Virus record (IMG/VR): IMGVR_UViG_3300037585_003522
Coordinates: 1 to 27,452 of that record
From: a virus
DNA: 27,452 nucleotides
Strand: one strand, 5' to 3'
Notes under the pieces: model-generated
Database searches by the model: none
Seen by the model: only the letters and a program-made list of their open reading frames with translations
What the model was told of the DNA's origin: nothing
Program-made: the position numbers and the translations under genes
In this document: in pieces, positions 7,202 to 15,443 of the stretch
Numbering within the stretch: the first letter of the stretch is position 1
Layout: every line of letters begins with the position of its first letter

Positions 7202-8164
7202 ATGGAACTATTTATGATGGATAGCGCCCTGCTAATCGATATATTAAGTATGATTTGCGTGGGTGGAACTATAGTAGGTTACGAATCCCATTCGTCTAGT
7301 AACGCTTCTAACACAGTTGGCGTTACGGATTTAGCTAAGATAATCCCAGAAATGTGGGCGACAGCTATGTGGCAATACTTTGAAACTGCTTTGGTATTCA
7401 AGCCGTTCTTTGATGATTACTCTGCGTTGGTTACAGGTAAGGGAAATAAAATACATATCCCAGAATTTCCAGCAACTGCATCTGCAACAAAAGGTGAACA
7501 ATCCTCTGTTGTGTATAGTGCATCGACAACAGACGCAACCGAATTAGATATAGATGAACACGAATACGTCGCCCATTTGTTCGAGGATATGGGTGTAGTG
7601 CAAGCTAATGAGGAACTATTTACTAAATATGCTAAAGGAATGGCATACCAGTTAGCTAAAGGTATCGACACCAATATCGAAACAGAGCTACAGAGTATAA
7701 ATACTTCTATGAGCTTATCGGCTAATAATACGCTTACTGGAGCAAAGGCAGAAGAAGCTTTTGCAACTATTTTAGAATTAGATATTGACCCTATGGAGTG
7801 CGCTTGGTTTGTTAATCCTACTCTTTACGCAGATATAGCGTCCAATGCTAGTTTTATCTCTAATCAAAACGCTGGTGGCGTTCTTGTTTCTGGGGTTGAT
7901 GCTACTGGTGCAGTTGGTAGCCTTTACGGGATGCCTGTATTAATGTCTAACCTTATTAGCTCGGCGTCGGGTACAGGAGTAGAAGCGGGCTACATTGCCC
8001 ACAAGTCTGCTGTCGCTGTGGCTATACAAAAAGGCATAAGGGTTCAGTCTGAATATAGTGTGGATTATCTTGGTACTAAGATGGTCGCCGATGTGCTCTA
8101 TGGTGTTCAATTAACTGATGATGCTTCTTTCAAAAAAGGAATCAAATTCAATCAAGCTAGCTAA
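7202..8164 (+). CDS. Major capsid protein
   Basis: This 320-residue protein follows the scaffold and has a strong GAGGT ribosome site. The segment I-I-P-E-M-W-A-T, followed by V-F-K-P-F-F-D-D and K-G-N-K-I-H-I-P-E-F, is typical of HK97-fold major capsid proteins of environmental phages. The later G-V-L-V-S-G-V-D, G-S-L-Y-G-M-P-V-L-M-S-N and K-G-I-R-V-Q-S-E-Y stretches match their A-domain and C-terminal strands. An unusual feature is the first 30 residues, which are hydrophobic (S-A-L-L-I-D-I-L-S-M-I-C-V-G-G) rather than the usual charged N-arm. A strong terminator follows the gene. Confidence 0.93.
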   Translation: MELFMMDSALLIDILSMICVGGTIVGYESHSSSNASNTVGVTDLAKIIPEMWATAMWQYFETALVFKPFFDDYSALVTGKGNKIHIPEFPATASATKGEQSSVVYSASTTDATELDIDEHEYVAHLFEDMGVVQANEELFTKYAKGMAYQLAKGIDTNIETELQSINTSMSLSANNTLTGAKAEEAFATILELDIDPMECAWFVNPTLYADIASNASFISNQNAGGVLVSGVDATGAVGSLYGMPVLMSNLISSASGTGVEAGYIAHKSAVAVAIQKGIRVQSEYSVDYLGTKMVADVLYGVQLTDDASFKKGIKFNQAS

Positions 8165-8180
8165 ACCATAGTTTTGCTTT

Positions 8181-8220
8181 TAGGGGTTCGTGAAATTTTG
8201 AGTTTGCGAACCCCTATTTT
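8181..8220 (+). terminator. Strong factor-independent terminator after capsid gene
   Basis: TAGGGGTTCG at 8181-8190 pairs perfectly with CGAACCCCTA at 8207-8216, a 10-base stem with a 16-base loop, followed by TTTT at 8217-8220. It lies 16 bases after the capsid stop. It would limit read-through into the lysis and neck genes, or protect the abundant capsid mRNA at its 3' end. Confidence 0.85.
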
Positions 8221-8244
8221 ATAAAGGAGTTATTTACTTATACT

Positions 8245-8658
8245 ATGGAAAAACTAAAAAAAGCGATATTAGAATCTGAGGGATACCGACCCAAAGCATA
8301 TTTATGCACAGAAAAGCATTTGACTATAGGCATAGGGTTTAAGGTTGATGATTTGTACTTGTCTAAAGAAGTTTGCGATATTATACTGGAAGAAAAACTA
8401 TTACGGTTTATGGAGGAAATTTCTAAGCAAGCCGAATGGGTCGAGGATATGCCTTTAAATATTAAAGATGTAATATTGGAGATGTGTTATCAAATGGGCG
8501 TACCTAATTTTTTACTTTTCCGTAAGACTATCGCTCTGTTTAAACAACGTAATTTTATTGGGGCAAGCAAAGAAATGCTGGATAGTAAATGGGCAAAGCA
8601 AACCCCAAACCGAGCCCGCAAACTATCTAAACTGGTAGAAAATGAAGCTGGACAATAA
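8245..8658 (+). CDS. Endolysin, T4-type lysozyme (GH24)
   Basis: This 137-residue protein matches small GH24 muramidases that cut peptidoglycan glycan strands. S-E-G-Y-R-P-K-A-Y at 11-19 holds the catalytic Glu12; T-I-G-I-G follows at 27-31. The C-terminal W-A-K-Q-T-P-N-R-A at 116-124 matches the T4 lysozyme signature. Aligning with T4 lysozyme (Glu11, Asp20, Thr26), the Asp position is Cys21 here and the His after G-I-G is Phe. No signal peptide or anchor is visible, so export would need the holin next door. The AGGAG site is about 14 bases before the ATG, a long spacing, but no nearer start exists. Confidence 0.93.
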   Translation: MEKLKKAILESEGYRPKAYLCTEKHLTIGIGFKVDDLYLSKEVCDIILEEKLLRFMEEISKQAEWVEDMPLNIKDVILEMCYQMGVPNFLLFRKTIALFKQRNFIGASKEMLDSKWAKQTPNRARKLSKLVENEAGQ

Positions 8659-8893
8659 AATAAACTTAGGTAACGTAATTGCTATATTCGCTTTTTTAGG
8701 AGGTTTAATCTTTTCTGGCGGTAAACTATTGGCTAATATGGAAACCTTACAGGAAAGGGCATCTACAGCCCTAGAATTAGCTAAAACTAACCAAATTGCA
8801 ATAGATGGAATAGATAGCCGTTTAATAGTTATAGAAACTAAACTGGATGATGGCTTCGATGACATTCTAAATGCCATTAAGGGGGGTGAATGA
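8642..8893 (+). CDS. Holin-like membrane protein
   Basis: This 83-residue protein overlaps the end of the endolysin gene by 17 bases. One hydrophobic segment (V-I-A-I-F-A-F-L-G-G-L-I-F, about 12-24) follows a short polar N-terminus. The rest is a helical charged tail, probably coiled coil (E-T-L-Q-E-R-A-S-T-A-L-E-L). Size, topology and tight coupling to the endolysin favour a holin that opens the inner membrane for endolysin release. A spanin-type inner-membrane subunit is the main alternative. The stop overlaps the next start (ATGA). Confidence 0.72.
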   Translation: MKLDNKINLGNVIAIFAFLGGLIFSGGKLLANMETLQERASTALELAKTNQIAIDGIDSRLIVIETKLDDGFDDILNAIKGGE

Positions 8894-9090
8894 TACCCCA
8901 AGCCGTACTTATTAAGGTGGCTACTATGGTATTTGATAAGTTTATCGCCCCAAGATTGCACCCCTTAGAAGATTACGTACATAAAGAAAATGAGCTAGAT
9001 ATACAAATGCGGGAAATGAAGGTGGAGATAACAGGGCTAAAAGAACAGATTACATTACTAAAAGATTTAGTCGTGAAGTATTCAGCCTAG
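8890..9090 (+). CDS. Small coiled-coil protein of the lysis group
   Basis: This 66-residue protein starts on the stop of the holin-like gene and ends directly against the next start. The C-terminal half (E-M-K-V-E-I-T-G-L-K-E-Q-I-T-L-L-K) has heptad spacing of hydrophobic residues, a clear coiled-coil candidate. The N-terminus is mildly hydrophobic but not a convincing membrane span. It could be a holin partner, antiholin or virion part. I do not recognise a family. Confidence 0.62.
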   Translation: MIPQAVLIKVATMVFDKFIAPRLHPLEDYVHKENELDIQMREMKVEITGLKEQITLLKDLVVKYSA

Positions 9091-9936
9091 ATGCCACGCA
9101 AAATTAATAATAATTTACAGATGGAACGAAATAGACCTGTAGATAAGTTTGAAAAATCTATAACGGCAGGGGGAAACCCTTTACCTATACAGGTATCAAC
9201 AGACCAAGTTAATGTAGATAAATTGCAGGTTAATGGCGATATGCAGATTAAGGGGCTCGCTAGCGGTATAAAGCTAAAAGATAATTTAGATGCTAATGGT
9301 AAAAACTTAATGGATGTTGGAAATATAAGTACAGACTCGATTACAATGGGCGAAAAAGCTTCAGCCATTTACGATGAAGATGATATGGCTAGTAATTCTT
9401 CGAATGGGTTATCTACACAGCAATCAATTAAAGCCTATGTAGACACCCATCAAAAGCACAGTCTTCAAGTTAATTTTAAATTCGAACAAGAGTCAGCGGG
9501 CAGAACATTTTTTAGGGATATAAATGCACAGTATGACGACCACGATTGGTACGAAAGTGATACAGAGGATAGCACTACTGTGGGAGATACGGCTTCTATT
9601 ATTCTTTACCCATCAATATCGGGGCTAATTGTTCCGTTTAATTGCAAACTAAAAGGGGCTAGATGGGTCGGCTACTCATCCCAAAACTTCGACAATGTTG
9701 TTCACTTGCAAACTTGGACGGGTACTAGCGTGCCCGATAATAGTTATGGAACTATAACGGCAACGCTTAGGGAAACTAACGAGCTAACAAATTACAAAGT
9801 AAAGCATTTTAATCAGTATTCGGCACTAGACGTTTCTATGACTTCGGGTCAAATGATATACCCAGCGTTTCAGTATGAAAGTGGTACTAGAATTGGATAC
9901 TATGGAAGTGTAGTTTACTTATTGGAGAGGGCATAA
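9091..9936 (+). CDS. Virion appendage / fibre-like structural protein
   Basis: This 281-residue protein begins with a polar segment holding Q-V-S-T-D-Q-V-N-V-D-K-L-Q-V-N-G-D and a later M-A-S-N-S. It then has L-S-T-Q-Q-S-I-K-A-Y-V-D-T at about 108-120, a phrase typical of trimeric tail-fibre and appendage proteins of environmental phages. The C-terminal 150 residues look like a beta-rich globular head domain (I-S-G-L-I-V-P-F-N-C-K-L, then S-G-Q-M-I-Y-P-A-F-Q-Y). Its place between lysis and neck genes suggests a head or neck fibre rather than a tail-tip fibre. The ATG directly abuts the previous stop. Confidence 0.7.
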   Translation: MPRKINNNLQMERNRPVDKFEKSITAGGNPLPIQVSTDQVNVDKLQVNGDMQIKGLASGIKLKDNLDANGKNLMDVGNISTDSITMGEKASAIYDEDDMASNSSNGLSTQQSIKAYVDTHQKHSLQVNFKFEQESAGRTFFRDINAQYDDHDWYESDTEDSTTVGDTASIILYPSISGLIVPFNCKLKGARWVGYSSQNFDNVVHLQTWTGTSVPDNSYGTITATLRETNELTNYKVKHFNQYSALDVSMTSGQMIYPAFQYESGTRIGYYGSVVYLLERA

Positions 9937-10722
9937 ATGGCAACCTTAGAAAACAAATCGCCATCCGAATTTTATAAGGATTTAGTACATACCAGTAATT
10001 CTAATGCTGGTGCTCATACGAACAGTACGACATTACAGACGGGTAATGGCAATTCAACCGCTTTAAGTCTTGGTAAAAAGCAATGTATCGTACAACCCGA
10101 ATCGAATGGCGTTAATAGTTTTGATGTAAAGGATGCGAGCGGAACTTCTCTTTTTAGGGTTGATACTACAAATAGCCGAGTTATGACAGGTAGCACCCCA
10201 ATAAATTTACAGGTAAAGGAATTTAATTTATCGTATGTGTCTGCGTTTCCCTCGTCGGCAGATACTTGGACGGCTTTACCCGCTTGTGCTGGAGTACAGG
10301 ACACCTTATCTGTTTTAGAAATGGGTGCTAGCTCTGGTGTGCCTACTGCAACAAAAACCATAACTGGAAACGCTCAAAGGATTATGCCTTATTTTTGGTA
10401 TGTTCCTCTAAATATAGAACTGTACGCAGTAAAGGCTCAAACTACGTGCGACACCACAACAGGGGATAATTTCCTATATGCAGTTAGTAAATATACTTTA
10501 AACTCTGGGAACACCGCTTCTAGTGGGGATTTATCATCTGGGGCACAAATAGCTATAAGTAGTGTACAGTCTTCCGCAGGGAACGAACAGATTTACTATA
10601 ATGATTTAGTTTTATCTAGTGCTACCGTATCGGCGGGGCAAGTGGTTATAGCTTACGTGGCACAAAATGGCGTAAATAGTGATTTAAGTTGCAATTTACA
10701 GATTTTCTATCGATTTGTTTAA
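9937..10722 (+). CDS. Second appendage-like structural protein
   Basis: This 261-residue, Ser/Thr/Asn/Gly-rich protein directly abuts the previous gene. The N-terminal part (S-F-D-V-K-D-A-S-G-T-S-L-F-R-V-D at about 66-81) is the short beta-repeat often seen in fibre stalks. The C-terminal part has I-M-P-Y-F-W-Y-V-P and S-A-G-Q-V-V-I-A-Y-V-A, echoing the hydrophobic strands at the end of its neighbour. The two may be distant paralogues or partners in one appendage. Receptor binding or capsid decoration are both possible. Confidence 0.65.
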   Translation: MATLENKSPSEFYKDLVHTSNSNAGAHTNSTTLQTGNGNSTALSLGKKQCIVQPESNGVNSFDVKDASGTSLFRVDTTNSRVMTGSTPINLQVKEFNLSYVSAFPSSADTWTALPACAGVQDTLSVLEMGASSGVPTATKTITGNAQRIMPYFWYVPLNIELYAVKAQTTCDTTTGDNFLYAVSKYTLNSGNTASSGDLSSGAQIAISSVQSSAGNEQIYYNDLVLSSATVSAGQVVIAYVAQNGVNSDLSCNLQIFYRFV

Positions 10723-10738
10723 ATAAGGAATTAAAAAA

Positions 10739-12460
10739 ATGGCGTATAAAAAATCATCCATAGAGAAAGTATCAGCACCTCAATCTAAGACGGTAGAGGT
10801 AGATAATTCTGATGGGTTTATTTTAGTATCTGAGTGGGATACGGAGAGTATTACAGCAAATAAATTTAGCGACTGCAATGGGTTGATAATAGAAAACGTG
10901 GGCAAAGTTGGGGCAGAAATCCAACTAACAATATCAAAGTGGACTGAAGGAACACCCGACGCACATACAGATAATACTACATACGTAGATATGTTGCTAG
11001 GGGCTGGTAAAAAAATTGAGCTACCACATAATAGGATGTTGTTTTACAGCACAGCAAATAGCTCGGCTAATGGGTATACCTATAATGATGACGGAGCGTA
11101 TGAAGGTTATTATACAGCTTCGTGCTTGTTAGCTGAAGCTATAGATACTACTGAAGTTGATTGGACTGTAGATGATACAGATTGGTTCTGTGTTGGCGAC
11201 TATATAGTAGTAGACCCAACGGCTACAACTATGGAAATAGTAAAAGTAACTAGTATTACTAACTCTACCGTATTAGTGGTAGAACGTGGGATGCTAGGAA
11301 CAGAAGGCGTAGCACATTCCGACAATGCCCAAATATATTTTTATTATGGAAATCATTACGAAAACTGTGCGGTTTATGGCGCTACTAGCATATCATTTGA
11401 TGAAACTACTGCTGATGCAATAGATGATAGTGCTAGCAACTTTCTAACGAAAGGGTTTCAGCCGTTTTATCCTGTAGCAGTAACAGGCTCAACATCTAAT
11501 AACGCGTCGTATTTTCCCTCTAAAGTGGTAGCAGGGAAAATTACATTACACCTAAAAGGAGCACAGGCTTTAACAGATGAATCCGCAGGCGATTCTGTTG
11601 TTATGATTCAAATACCTGCAAGTATCTGCGACGAAAAAGGTAGGTACGCATCTAGTAACTTTTTTGGCTATGGTAGAAATGGTGGTTCACAGCCCGCAGG
11701 AATCGTGAAAGGTTCTGTAGCATTTAAATACTATTCCAAATCATACGCCAAGTTTGGTTTCAAGAATTTAACTACTAATTTTGATACAAAATTATCGGCT
11801 AGTACCGCTTATGCGTTTGGTTTAACTGTAGATGGGTTAAATGTAGATGTAGCCTTTACCACAGATGCGACAGATTTAACTATAGGTGGGGTAAATGGCA
11901 TTATCAGAAAAATGCAAACGGCGATAGATGATTTAGTAGAAGCTGAAACTATACCCGTAGGGGCTGTAGTTGGTATGCGTGATGGTGATTTATGTATAAC
12001 GTCAAGAACAGGAATCGGGCAAGCGATGGGGCTTATAGCTTTAGATACGTCTAAGGGTAGTGATATAATTATAGGCGCACCTGCTAGCGGAACAACTGTA
12101 CTAGGAGCGGGAAGGTTTCCTAGTAAAACGATTACCTATAAATCTGCTTTACCAACAGATACAAAAGTAAATCTAAATCGCAGGGAAGTGAAGAACGAGG
12201 AAGAAATGATACTAGACGACGGCAATGGCGGTCTATATATGAATGGTGTACAGCACGGAACTATAGAATATGCGTCTGGTGCTTTTACATTATATAACCT
12301 GCCAGCTTATTCTGAGATAATAGGTTATGCTAGTTATAGCTCTGCTTTATCGGGAACGCTAGAAACTAATGCTAGTTTTAATTCGGGGGTGTATAAGGTA
12401 TCTGCACGCTCTTGCAACCCTAGAGCTAACGCAAAGATTAAATTAACTAACGTGGAGTAA
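10739..12460 (+). CDS. Large beta-rich structural protein
   Basis: This 573-residue protein has AAGGA about ten bases before the ATG. It is Ser/Thr/Ala/Gly/Asp rich. Residues 153-202 form a module (V-G-D-Y-I-V-V, then V-V-E-R-G-M-L-G-T-E-G-V-A-H) that recurs in the next protein. A middle segment (T-A-Y-A-F-G-L-T-V-D-G-L-N-V-D-V-A-F) resembles flagellin- or Ig-like strand pairs common in phage virion proteins. No enzyme motif is visible. A capsid decoration, neck whisker or collar role fits the position before the adaptor gene. I do not recognise the exact family. Confidence 0.65.
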   Translation: MAYKKSSIEKVSAPQSKTVEVDNSDGFILVSEWDTESITANKFSDCNGLIIENVGKVGAEIQLTISKWTEGTPDAHTDNTTYVDMLLGAGKKIELPHNRMLFYSTANSSANGYTYNDDGAYEGYYTASCLLAEAIDTTEVDWTVDDTDWFCVGDYIVVDPTATTMEIVKVTSITNSTVLVVERGMLGTEGVAHSDNAQIYFYYGNHYENCAVYGATSISFDETTADAIDDSASNFLTKGFQPFYPVAVTGSTSNNASYFPSKVVAGKITLHLKGAQALTDESAGDSVVMIQIPASICDEKGRYASSNFFGYGRNGGSQPAGIVKGSVAFKYYSKSYAKFGFKNLTTNFDTKLSASTAYAFGLTVDGLNVDVAFTTDATDLTIGGVNGIIRKMQTAIDDLVEAETIPVGAVVGMRDGDLCITSRTGIGQAMGLIALDTSKGSDIIIGAPASGTTVLGAGRFPSKTITYKSALPTDTKVNLNRREVKNEEEMILDDGNGGLYMNGVQHGTIEYASGAFTLYNLPAYSEIIGYASYSSALSGTLETNASFNSGVYKVSARSCNPRANAKIKLTNVE

Positions 12461-12464
12461 ATAA

Positions 12465-13718
12465 ATGGCTAATAGTACGTTCGTATATTGTAGCTCTGAT
12501 GATGTAAAAAAAGTTTATTCACGAATAGATGAGCACGACAGTAAAATTCAAATATTTAACTGGGATTTGGTATTTACCCATAGTGGCTTTAATCTATATG
12601 AAAGTAAAAACACGGGTAGCGTTACCCAGCTTTTTATGAATGGACAAAATTTAGGGGGCAGTAATGTTACTGTTAGTTATACAGATTCCACTACAAACAC
12701 GAACGAGGCTTTGGATGCTACTGAAGAAGTTATTACAATGGTAAGCGGTAGCGTGTTTAGTCGGGGTGATTATATAAAAATTGAAAACGAAGTTATGCTA
12801 GTAACGGTTATTTCTACCAACGATATAACAGTACGACGGGGGTGGGCAGGAACAACAGCAGTAAGTCATAGCACAGATACAGACGTATATATAGGCACTA
12901 GCTTCGATTATGAAAACGATTGGTATTATGATTCTGATTTAGATGTTACGCTACTGTATGTTTCATCTTCAACAGACCCAAACGATAATATCGTAGAATC
13001 GGGTTACGACTGGGATACCTATTTAACAAATCAGATAGAAGCGTCTAGTATGCAGTTGAATAGTATGCTAGACCATAGCAGATTCCCTATCCCTATACCG
13101 CAATCGGTTGTATATGACGACACAGTAAACCAAGCGGGAACACCAGAGTACGACTACGTAATAATCCGTTTAACTGCCCTATTAACGGCATATAATTGTA
13201 TAGTGGCACGCGAGCCGTTATCTGAAGAAGCAGAAGCGATAATGGGGCAAATATCTAACGAAAATGGTATGGGATTATTAGACCGTTTAAACGAAGGAAC
13301 TTTAACGCTTAATTTTGAAACTGACAGGGGCGACAGTACACAGGGCAAGATATTGCAAATTGTAAAGGCGGGTTCTATGCGCCTAGTTGAGGCAACTTGC
13401 CCAGAGGGTTTTTATGGTGAGCCTTACGAAAGGGTGCAGATTTTATGTACAGCTAGCGGGGGTTATGGCGATGCGAAGGCTTCGATAAAAGTAACAGGGG
13501 ATAGCAAGTTATATGGTAGCACAATCAGCACAGATTTTGAAATATCGGGCGGGCTTCAGCATATTGCATCTGGGTTATATTGTAGGTTCGAGGGGGCTAC
13601 TATGAATGTTGGCGACCGTTTCGATGTAGAGGTAAGGAATAGAACATTAAAAACGACAGACGGAAGGTTAAAAAGCGTTGATATTTTTAGGGGTAAACGC
13701 TGGACTAATGAAATGTAA
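12465..13718 (+). CDS. Head-tail adaptor-like protein with inserted beta module
   Basis: This 417-residue protein seems composite. It opens Y-C-S-S-D-D-V-K-K-V-Y, a typical start for neck adaptor proteins. Residues 101-143 hold the beta module shared with the upstream protein (R-G-D-Y-I-K-I, V-R-R-G-W-A-G-T-T-A-V-S-H). From about 190 to 275 a helical section (A-S-S-M-Q-L-N-S-M-L, R-F-P-I-P-I-P, I-I-R-L-T-A-L-L-T-A-Y, L-N-E-G) looks like the helical core of gp6/gp15-type connectors. The C-terminus is another beta-rich region ending R-G-K-R-W. It is larger than normal adaptors, which are about 100-150 residues. The gene starts four bases after the previous stop and its stop overlaps the next start. 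Confidence 0.6.
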   Translation: MANSTFVYCSSDDVKKVYSRIDEHDSKIQIFNWDLVFTHSGFNLYESKNTGSVTQLFMNGQNLGGSNVTVSYTDSTTNTNEALDATEEVITMVSGSVFSRGDYIKIENEVMLVTVISTNDITVRRGWAGTTAVSHSTDTDVYIGTSFDYENDWYYDSDLDVTLLYVSSSTDPNDNIVESGYDWDTYLTNQIEASSMQLNSMLDHSRFPIPIPQSVVYDDTVNQAGTPEYDYVIIRLTALLTAYNCIVAREPLSEEAEAIMGQISNENGMGLLDRLNEGTLTLNFETDRGDSTQGKILQIVKAGSMRLVEATCPEGFYGEPYERVQILCTASGGYGDAKASIKVTGDSKLYGSTISTDFEISGGLQHIASGLYCRFEGATMNVGDRFDVEVRNRTLKTTDGRLKSVDIFRGKRWTNEM

Positions 13719-14164
13719 TGGCAGTAACATACGATAAAATATCATACCCTTTAATAGAAGAAGCATTAAAAAATATCATTAACGATGAGTTTCAAAATGT
13801 TTATATTTCGCCTAAATTCGAAATGATTGGGAACGAGTGCATACGGATAAATTTGCTAAACAGTACGTTAGAGGAAAGCAATGCTAATTACGAGCGTAGA
13901 ATTTACGAAGTTAATATCAGATATTATTTTAATTGTGATATGCACCAGCCAAAAGTAAACGAAGCTGTAAAAAATAAGATTGATAGGCTAAAAAAACACC
14001 TGCTAGATAATCAGACAAAAAATCTAAGCAATGCTAAATGGGTTTGGCTCGATGTTCAGAGCATAGAATACAATGTAGAGGATGACGAGAATGATGATGC
14101 CGATGCCTTATATATTGCAGAATTTACTATAGAGTTAATAAATCATAACCAATGGAGCGCATAA
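13718..14164 (+). CDS. Probable tail terminator / tail completion protein
   Basis: This 148-residue protein has the shape of lambda gpU / SPP1 gp17-like proteins, which cap the tail tube where it meets the head. It opens with a helix (Y-P-L-I-E-E-A-L-K-N-I-I), followed by strands with C-I-R-I-N-L-L and R-R-I-Y-E-V-N-I-R-Y-Y-F, a long amphipathic helix, and a last strand A-L-Y-I-A-E-F-T-I-E. Order before the tail tube gene supports this. The fold call is by eye and could be mistaken for another neck protein. Confidence 0.7.
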   Translation: MAVTYDKISYPLIEEALKNIINDEFQNVYISPKFEMIGNECIRINLLNSTLEESNANYERRIYEVNIRYYFNCDMHQPKVNEAVKNKIDRLKKHLLDNQTKNLSNAKWVWLDVQSIEYNVEDDENDDADALYIAEFTIELINHNQWSA

Positions 14165-14371
14165 ATGGACTATTTTACAGCTAAAAAAGAATTTATGGAC
14201 TTGGAAAATAAATACTTCGGAGTGCATAAAATAAAGATGCTAGAAAGTGGTGGGAGCATCCCAATCGCAGACACTAAGGAAGTGCCTAGCGAAGTGATGG
14301 ACTGTTTAAACAATGTAACAAATCCCCCTAAACCGAAAACAAAAAAAACTAAAAAAGGAAGCAATAAGTAA
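14165..14371 (+). CDS. Small basic-tailed protein, function unknown
   Basis: This 68-residue protein lies between tail terminator and tail tube genes, abutting the first and overlapping the second (TAATG). The N-terminal half is helical, the middle contains G-G-S-I-P-I-A-D, and the last 15 residues are Lys-rich (P-K-P-K-T-K-K-T-K-K). I do not recognise a family. Small genes at this position are common and mostly unstudied. Confidence 0.65.
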   Translation: MDYFTAKKEFMDLENKYFGVHKIKMLESGGSIPIADTKEVPSEVMDCLNNVTNPPKPKTKKTKKGSNK

Positions 14372-15381
14372 TGGCACAAGCAACCAACTATAGCCCAACA
14401 CAGAATATAGCCCTGTATAAACAGGATGAAGCTGTAGTTGGCACTCAAGTCGATGATAACGACTTAAAACGTATGCAAGTTACTAGCTTTACTATCCCCG
14501 AAGCTAGTGCACCTTTAGAAATGTCCTCGCAAAAAGCAGGGCAATTTTTCCAAGAAGCATCACAGGGGCGACATAATCTCGAATCGAAAATGTGGACTTT
14601 TGATACAACTCTAAGGGGTTCTAGTGGCAGTTTACAATGGATGGGCGATTCTTTGTTTGAGGATGGAGGAAATCCGTTCATATTACCCGAAAATTATGCT
14701 TTCCCTACTTCATTATACAATAAAGCTACTTCGTCGGGTGCTAAGACTAAGGATATACGTTTAGTCGGTGCTGGTGCTGGTTCGTCTGCATCTAATATGG
14801 AGATAAATGGCTGTATCTGTACAGGTGCAACATTTGGGCAGGATATTGGAGCAGAAGCGGGGGAAATGACCTTGACGCTAAACTGGGCTACGGGTTTTAT
14901 GCCTGTGCATAGCTCTACAGCTATGGGGGGAACATCTACATACGATGAATATGTACCCACTAATATTAGGGATAATACTATAGCTACGACTGTACTAGAT
15001 TCACAAGAGTTAGTAATACATTCGTGGAGTGTGAGCATAAATCGAACTATCGAACGTGTTGGTTTTGATACTGCTGTTACTAATAATCCACCATTCGGCT
15101 ACGCTATGACAGGTGGCTGGGAAATTACTGGTAATCTAAATGTAATTAGAAATAACGATTATCACGATTTGCTAGGTGATTTTAAAGATAGTGCGCCAAA
15201 AGCATTAACGATTACTAATGCTACAGCATCGCTATTTACTTTAAGTTGCCCACAAGTGTTAATCAATGAACCAACTGTAGATAGTGGCGGTTCTATGCTT
15301 ATGGCTAATATACCGTTTACAGTAGTTGCCCCAAATACAACAGGCACAGGAACGGTAATTAGTGTTAGCGCTACTGGGTGA
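14371..15381 (+). CDS. Major tail (tube) protein
   Basis: This 336-residue, Ser/Thr/Gly/Ala-rich protein sits just before the tail chaperone and tape measure genes, the normal place for the tail tube subunit. It opens M-A-Q-A-T-N-Y-S-P-T-Q-N. Later segments such as G-A-E-A-G-E-M-T-L-T-L-N-W and G-G-W-E-I-T-G-N-L-N-V look like the beta-sandwich strands of siphovirus tube proteins. The C-terminal part, P-F-T-V-V-A-P-N-T-T-G-T-G, is compatible with a short Ig-like extension. It ends in TGA, followed by a 62-base gap with a GTTTAAAC box. Confidence 0.82.
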   Translation: MAQATNYSPTQNIALYKQDEAVVGTQVDDNDLKRMQVTSFTIPEASAPLEMSSQKAGQFFQEASQGRHNLESKMWTFDTTLRGSSGSLQWMGDSLFEDGGNPFILPENYAFPTSLYNKATSSGAKTKDIRLVGAGAGSSASNMEINGCICTGATFGQDIGAEAGEMTLTLNWATGFMPVHSSTAMGGTSTYDEYVPTNIRDNTIATTVLDSQELVIHSWSVSINRTIERVGFDTAVTNNPPFGYAMTGGWEITGNLNVIRNNDYHDLLGDFKDSAPKALTITNATASLFTLSCPQVLINEPTVDSGGSMLMANIPFTVVAPNTTGTGTVISVSATG

Positions 15382-15401
15382 GTAATTAGGTTTCAGTTTA
15401 T

Positions 15402-15443
15402 GTTTAAACGGCTTTATATTATTCTACATTTTAAAGGATAAAT
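15402..15443 (+). promoter_or_regulatory. GTTTAAAC box 3 and leader before tail chaperone gene
   Basis: GTTTAAACG at 15402-15410 is followed by GCTTTATATTAT, then TACATT, then AAAGGATAAATATG. This order closely parallels the stretch in front of the scaffold gene. The AAAGGA is the ribosome site. A start signal for the tail genes is inferred. Confidence 0.5.
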
